Assembly (NCBI GenBank): GCA_031255115.1
Contig: JAIRTD010000303.1
Span: forward strand, 1 to 8,824
Direction: 5' to 3'
DNA from: Spirochaetaceae bacterium
GTDB taxonomy: Bacteria > Spirochaetota > Spirochaetia > Treponematales > Breznakiellaceae
Length of the DNA: 8,824 bases
The position numbers and the translations under genes are program-made. The first letter of the stretch is position 1. Every line of letters begins with the position of its first letter. Of the stretch, positions 6,442-8,824 are shown one piece after another. The notes beneath the pieces are model-generated. The model was not told the DNA's origin. It searched no databases and worked only from the letters and a program-made list of their open reading frames with translations.

Positions 6442-7746
6442 TCATGGCATAAAAAGATTCGGCAGCAAGAGTACCAAACCCGGAACATAAGTAATGATCA
6501 AAAGCACAATAAGCACGGAACAAAGGAAGGGTATATTGGCTTTAACAAATTTGTCCATAGGCAAATTCAACATCTGACAGACAATAAACATCATGGAACC
6601 AAAGGGCGGCGTTACGCCTCCTATTTGCAGATTGACTACCATCATAATGCCGAAGTGCACCATATTGATGCCCAGAGCCTGGCAGGGTGGCGATAAAAGG
6701 GGAAGAAGAATAATTATCACCGGCGCCGCTTCCATAAACATGCCCATGATAAAGAGCAGCACGTTTACCGCGAGAAGAAAGACATATTTGTTGGTGGTAA
6801 ACTGCAATATAACCGTAGAAAGCGCGTCGGGGATGCGTTCCCAGGTCAGGTAGTACCCAAACAGATTGGCCGCGACAACGATAAAAAGAACTTCCGCGGT
6901 GGACGAAAAAGTCTCCCGCAGTATGGGAATAACATCTTTTCCTTTAAGTTCGCGGTACACAAAAGCGCCCACGACAAAGCAATAAAGAACCGCCAGGGCG
7001 CCGCCTTCGGTGGGGGTAAAAACGCCAAAACGGATTCCCATGAGAAAGCCAAGAGGCATAAACAGGGCAAGCGCCGCGGTCCCCGAACCTTTGAGTATCT
7101 CCAAAAGACTCGCCCGTTTTTCCCGGGTCCTTCCATATCCGCGTTTTTTTGAAATAATGGCAACGGTAATCATCTGGCCGGCACAGAGCAGAAAACCGGG
7201 GATATAGCCTGCCAAAAAAAGCCTTCCCACTGAAACCCGGGCAACCATACAGTAAACAATCAGCACTATGCCGGGAGGAATAATAGAGGGAATTATTGAC
7301 GATGTGGCGGTAACTGCGGCACAAAAACCCTTGTCGTAACCGCGTTTTTCCATTTCGGGTACAAGGAATTTGCAGTCCATGGCGGCGTCGGCATTGGCCG
7401 ATCCTGAAATGCCGCCCATGAGAGTACTCAGCACCACATTGACCTGTCCCAAACCGCCGTGCATGTGACCGACCAAAAGATCGGAAAAATTCATCAGCCG
7501 TTTACTTATGCCTGAATAGTTCATTACAACGCCGACCATAATAAAGAACGGCACCGCAAGCAGGGTGAAGGACTGCAGGGAGTTAACGACATTTTGCAGA
7601 GCCAGATGAACCGGCATGGCGGTATTGACAAAAGCAAAATAATAAATTGACGATATAAAAAGAGAAAACGCTATAGGCACGCGCAGAACAAAAAGCACGA
7701 TAAGCAGAATAAGGGGAACATAACTGGCAAACCCAATACTACTCAT
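6442..7746 (-). CDS. dctM: TRAP transporter large permease subunit, DctM family
   Basis: This 434-residue hydrophobic protein is the ion-coupled membrane channel of a tripartite TRAP importer. Its length and repeated hydrophobic segments fit the 12-helix family. Typical motifs are RVPIAFSLF (22-30), LAVPFFIMVGVVM (63-75), HGGLGQVNVVLSTLMGGISGSANADAAM (96-123), SSIIPSIIPPGIVLIVY (149-165), FTPTEGGALAVLY (243-255), MGMFMEAAPVIIILLPLL (334-351) and NLQIGGVTPPFGSMMF (372-387). The two proline/glycine-rich segments near 149-159 and 372-383 are signatures of the large subunit. ATG 7746 overlaps the dctQ TGA as ATGA, with AAGGAGG at 7759-7753 six bases upstream, so translation is probably coupled to dctQ. 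Substrate cannot be read from this subunit; TRAP systems commonly carry carboxylates. Confidence 0.95.
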   Translation of the reverse strand: MSSIGFASYVPLILLIVLFVLRVPIAFSLFISSIYYFAFVNTAMPVHLALQNVVNSLQSFTLLAVPFFIMVGVVMNYSGISKRLMNFSDLLVGHMHGGLGQVNVVLSTLMGGISGSANADAAMDCKFLVPEMEKRGYDKGFCAAVTATSSIIPSIIPPGIVLIVYCMVARVSVGRLFLAGYIPGFLLCAGQMITVAIISKKRGYGRTREKRASLLEILKGSGTAALALFMPLGFLMGIRFGVFTPTEGGALAVLYCFVVGAFVYRELKGKDVIPILRETFSSTAEVLFIVVAANLFGYYLTWERIPDALSTVILQFTTNKYVFLLAVNVLLFIMGMFMEAAPVIIILLPLLSPPCQALGINMVHFGIMMVVNLQIGGVTPPFGSMMFIVCQMLNLPMDKFVKANIPFLCSVLIVLLIITYVPGLVLLLPNLFMP

Positions 7747-8285
7747 TTTTCCCCTCCTTCTTCAGAAAAATTCTCAGCGGCCATGCCCTCAACCTCGTTG
7801 AGTGTCCGGGTAATGGAATCGGCTGTTTCATACCGTCCTTGCGCGCGCAGCACAAGCCTGATGATGCCGAAAACAGACATCAACCCAAAGGAAACCACCA
7901 GGGCGGCGTCAATATATACAAAGGATATTTTAAGAGTATAGGTAGTCTTGACTCCCACGTTCATGCAAAGAATGACCCCCAAATAAGTTATATAAATAGT
8001 TAACGCCAGTATGAGTAGATCAATGGCGACATACAGAACGCGTTGTACGCCGCGGGGAAGGCGCGTAACGATCACGTCAATGGCAACATGCCTATCCAGC
8101 CGGAACGCGGTAATAGCACCAAGAAAAACACTCCACAAAAAAGCGATGACAATAACTTCTTCTGCCCAGGACAGTATAAAATTAAAACAATAGCGGAGGA
8201 TGACATTTAATACCGTAAGGCCCACATAGACCGCAAGCAAAAAACATCCAAGGACCTCTTCAAAGTGTTTAAGTACATTGTTCAC
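7743..8285 (-). CDS. dctQ: TRAP transporter small membrane subunit, DctQ family
   Basis: The 180-residue product has four hydrophobic segments at about 12-31, 44-61, 84-106 and 124-145, the layout of the small TRAP subunit that pairs with DctM. LSWAEEVIVIAFLWSVFLGAITAF (38-61) resembles the family W-x-EE segment at the second helix, and the RLDRHVAIDVI stretch after it also fits. GTG 8285 is preferred: AGGAGG at 8298-8293 lies 7 bases before it. An ATG at 8318 in frame would add 11 residues, but it lies inside the hairpin stem upstream and has no Shine-Dalgarno. The last 33 or so residues form a charged, probably cytoplasmic tail, longer than the minimal family end; part of its coding sequence provides the dctM ribosome site. 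Confidence 0.92.
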   Translation of the reverse strand: MNNVLKHFEEVLGCFLLAVYVGLTVLNVILRYCFNFILSWAEEVIVIAFLWSVFLGAITAFRLDRHVAIDVIVTRLPRGVQRVLYVAIDLLILALTIYITYLGVILCMNVGVKTTYTLKISFVYIDAALVVSFGLMSVFGIIRLVLRAQGRYETADSITRTLNEVEGMAAENFSEEGGEK

Positions 8286-8292
8286 CCGGCAA

Positions 8293-8298
8293 CCTCCT
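8293..8298 (-). promoter_or_regulatory. Shine-Dalgarno site that sets the dctQ start
   Basis: On the - strand AGGAGG (8298 to 8293) precedes GTG 8285 by 7 bases. It follows the T tract of the upstream hairpin, so a message that passes the hairpin carries a strong, free ribosome site. Confidence 0.8.
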
Positions 8299-8300
8299 TT

Positions 8301-8340
8301 AAAAAAGATGCTGTCCAAAAATATAAAATTTTTGGACAGC
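8301..8340 (-). terminator. Intercistronic hairpin with T tract between dctP and dctQ (putative attenuator)
   Basis: On the - strand GCTGTCCAAAAA (8340-8329) pairs perfectly with TTTTTGGACAGC (8321-8310), extended by one A-T pair (8328 with 8322) to 13 bp around a 5-base loop. Three bases later comes a run of six T (8306-8301). This has the form of an intrinsic terminator. It lies 51 bases after the dctP stop and just before the dctQ ribosome site, so partial termination would leave more dctP than dctQM message. Confidence 0.7.
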
Positions 8341-8390
8341 TTTTCCGCTCCCTGGCTGGGATAATGCCAAGATGCCTTGTTTAAACCGGA

Positions 8391-8824
8391 TCAGCCCCTC
8401 CTAACCCTGTTTATCTCCGCAATAAGCTTCTCATAGAAACCGGGTGTCAAGGCCGTGTTATCATCAAACCATTTTTTTGCCCGCTGCTGGTACTGATCAA
8501 GCTCAACGCCGTTCAGGAACTGCAAGCCTTTCTGAGCCATTTCAGACTCAACCCTTGCTTCCAGCTCATAGATCATGTCGTTATTGTATACCGCGCCGTT
8601 GGTAAATTCTTCCTGGAAAATAGCCCGCTCTTCCGCGGTAAGCTCTTCTTCCCAGATTTTGGTTGACAGCATCACTGCGCCGGTTCCTATATAAAGGGAA
8701 TTTTTAGTAAAGTACGCGGAGACTTCCCACATGCTGTTATCGTAAACATCACTGAGGGTAGTCGCAAGGCCGTCAATGACGCCGGCCTGGAGGGCGTTAT
8801 AAACTTCGGCCCAGGGCATTCCGA
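8391..8824 (-). CDS. dctP: TRAP transporter periplasmic solute-binding receptor, DctP family, C-terminal part (partial)
   Basis: The frame is open from the window edge to TGA 8393-8391, giving 143 complete codons of the C-terminal third or so. MPWAEVYNALQAGVIDGLATTLSDVYDNSMWEV is typical of DctP receptors, where this segment lies in the second ligand-binding lobe. The rest, with AEERAIFQEEF and the long charged helix around ELEARVESEMAQKGLQFL, fits the family's C-terminal helices. The receptor binds substrate in the periplasm and hands it to DctQM. The signal peptide and the arginine that usually contacts the substrate carboxylate are outside the window, so the ligand class cannot be judged. 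The methionine at 8819 is internal, not a start. Gene order dctP-dctQ-dctM supports the call. Confidence 0.92.
   Translation of the reverse strand, partial: GMPWAEVYNALQAGVIDGLATTLSDVYDNSMWEVSAYFTKNSLYIGTGAVMLSTKIWEEELTAEERAIFQEEFTNGAVYNNDMIYELEARVESEMAQKGLQFLNGVELDQYQQRAKKWFDDNTALTPGFYEKLIAEINRVRRG

Noticed and set aside
8286..8318. ATG 8318 as the dctQ start.
   Set aside because: It is inside the hairpin stem with no ribosome site, and the AGGAGG before GTG 8285 would lie within the coding sequence.
1..8824. Search for a defence system, toxin-antitoxin pair, CRISPR array, IS element, tRNA or riboswitch.
   Set aside because: All coding space is taken by the listed metabolic and transport genes, and the gaps are too short or lack the needed structure; no undescribed system is evident.

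Overview
The window looks like part of a bacterial chromosome holding two convergent gene blocks. On the + strand (1-6387) is the late part of a de novo purine biosynthesis operon in the order purF (3' end only), purM, purN, an aldo/keto reductase with two Fe-S cluster motifs, purH, purD. On the - strand (8824 down to 6442) is a TRAP transporter operon in the order dctP (3' part only), dctQ, dctM. No stretch over 300 bases lacks a gene, and no RNA gene, CRISPR array, insertion sequence or other mobile element was seen.

The pur genes follow the F-M-N-H-D order known from Bacillus-type operons, with one foreign-looking member, the Fe-S aldo/keto reductase, between purN and purH. The genes are tightly packed. 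purN overlaps the end of purM by 8 bases and probably uses a TTG start. The reductase follows purN by 20 bases. purH overlaps the reductase stop as ATGA. purD is set apart: a terminator-like hairpin follows purH, and a sigma70-like promoter ends so close to the purD ATG that the transcript may be leaderless. Together these enzymes cover PRPP amidation (PurF), glycine ligation (PurD), formyl transfer (PurN), AIR ring closure (PurM) and the final two steps to IMP (PurH).

The TRAP operon encodes a periplasmic solute receptor, a small membrane subunit and a large 12-helix-class permease. dctQ and dctM overlap by ATGA. A 13-bp hairpin with a T6 tract lies between dctP and dctQ, placed to lower membrane-subunit expression relative to the receptor. 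The substrate cannot be told from sequence; TRAP systems usually import carboxylates or related organic acids with sodium.

The organism is probably an anaerobe or facultative anaerobe: PurF has the CxxC of the [4Fe-4S] type and the reductase carries two more cluster motifs. Moderate-to-high GC, frequent ATA isoleucine codons, and several pur enzymes with extra insertions suggest a free-living spirochaete of the Treponema type. This is an impression, not a demonstration. The window is mostly ordinary metabolism; the points worth a second look are the reductase in the pur operon, the possible leaderless purD, the dctP-dctQ attenuator, and the insertions in PurM, PurH and PurD.
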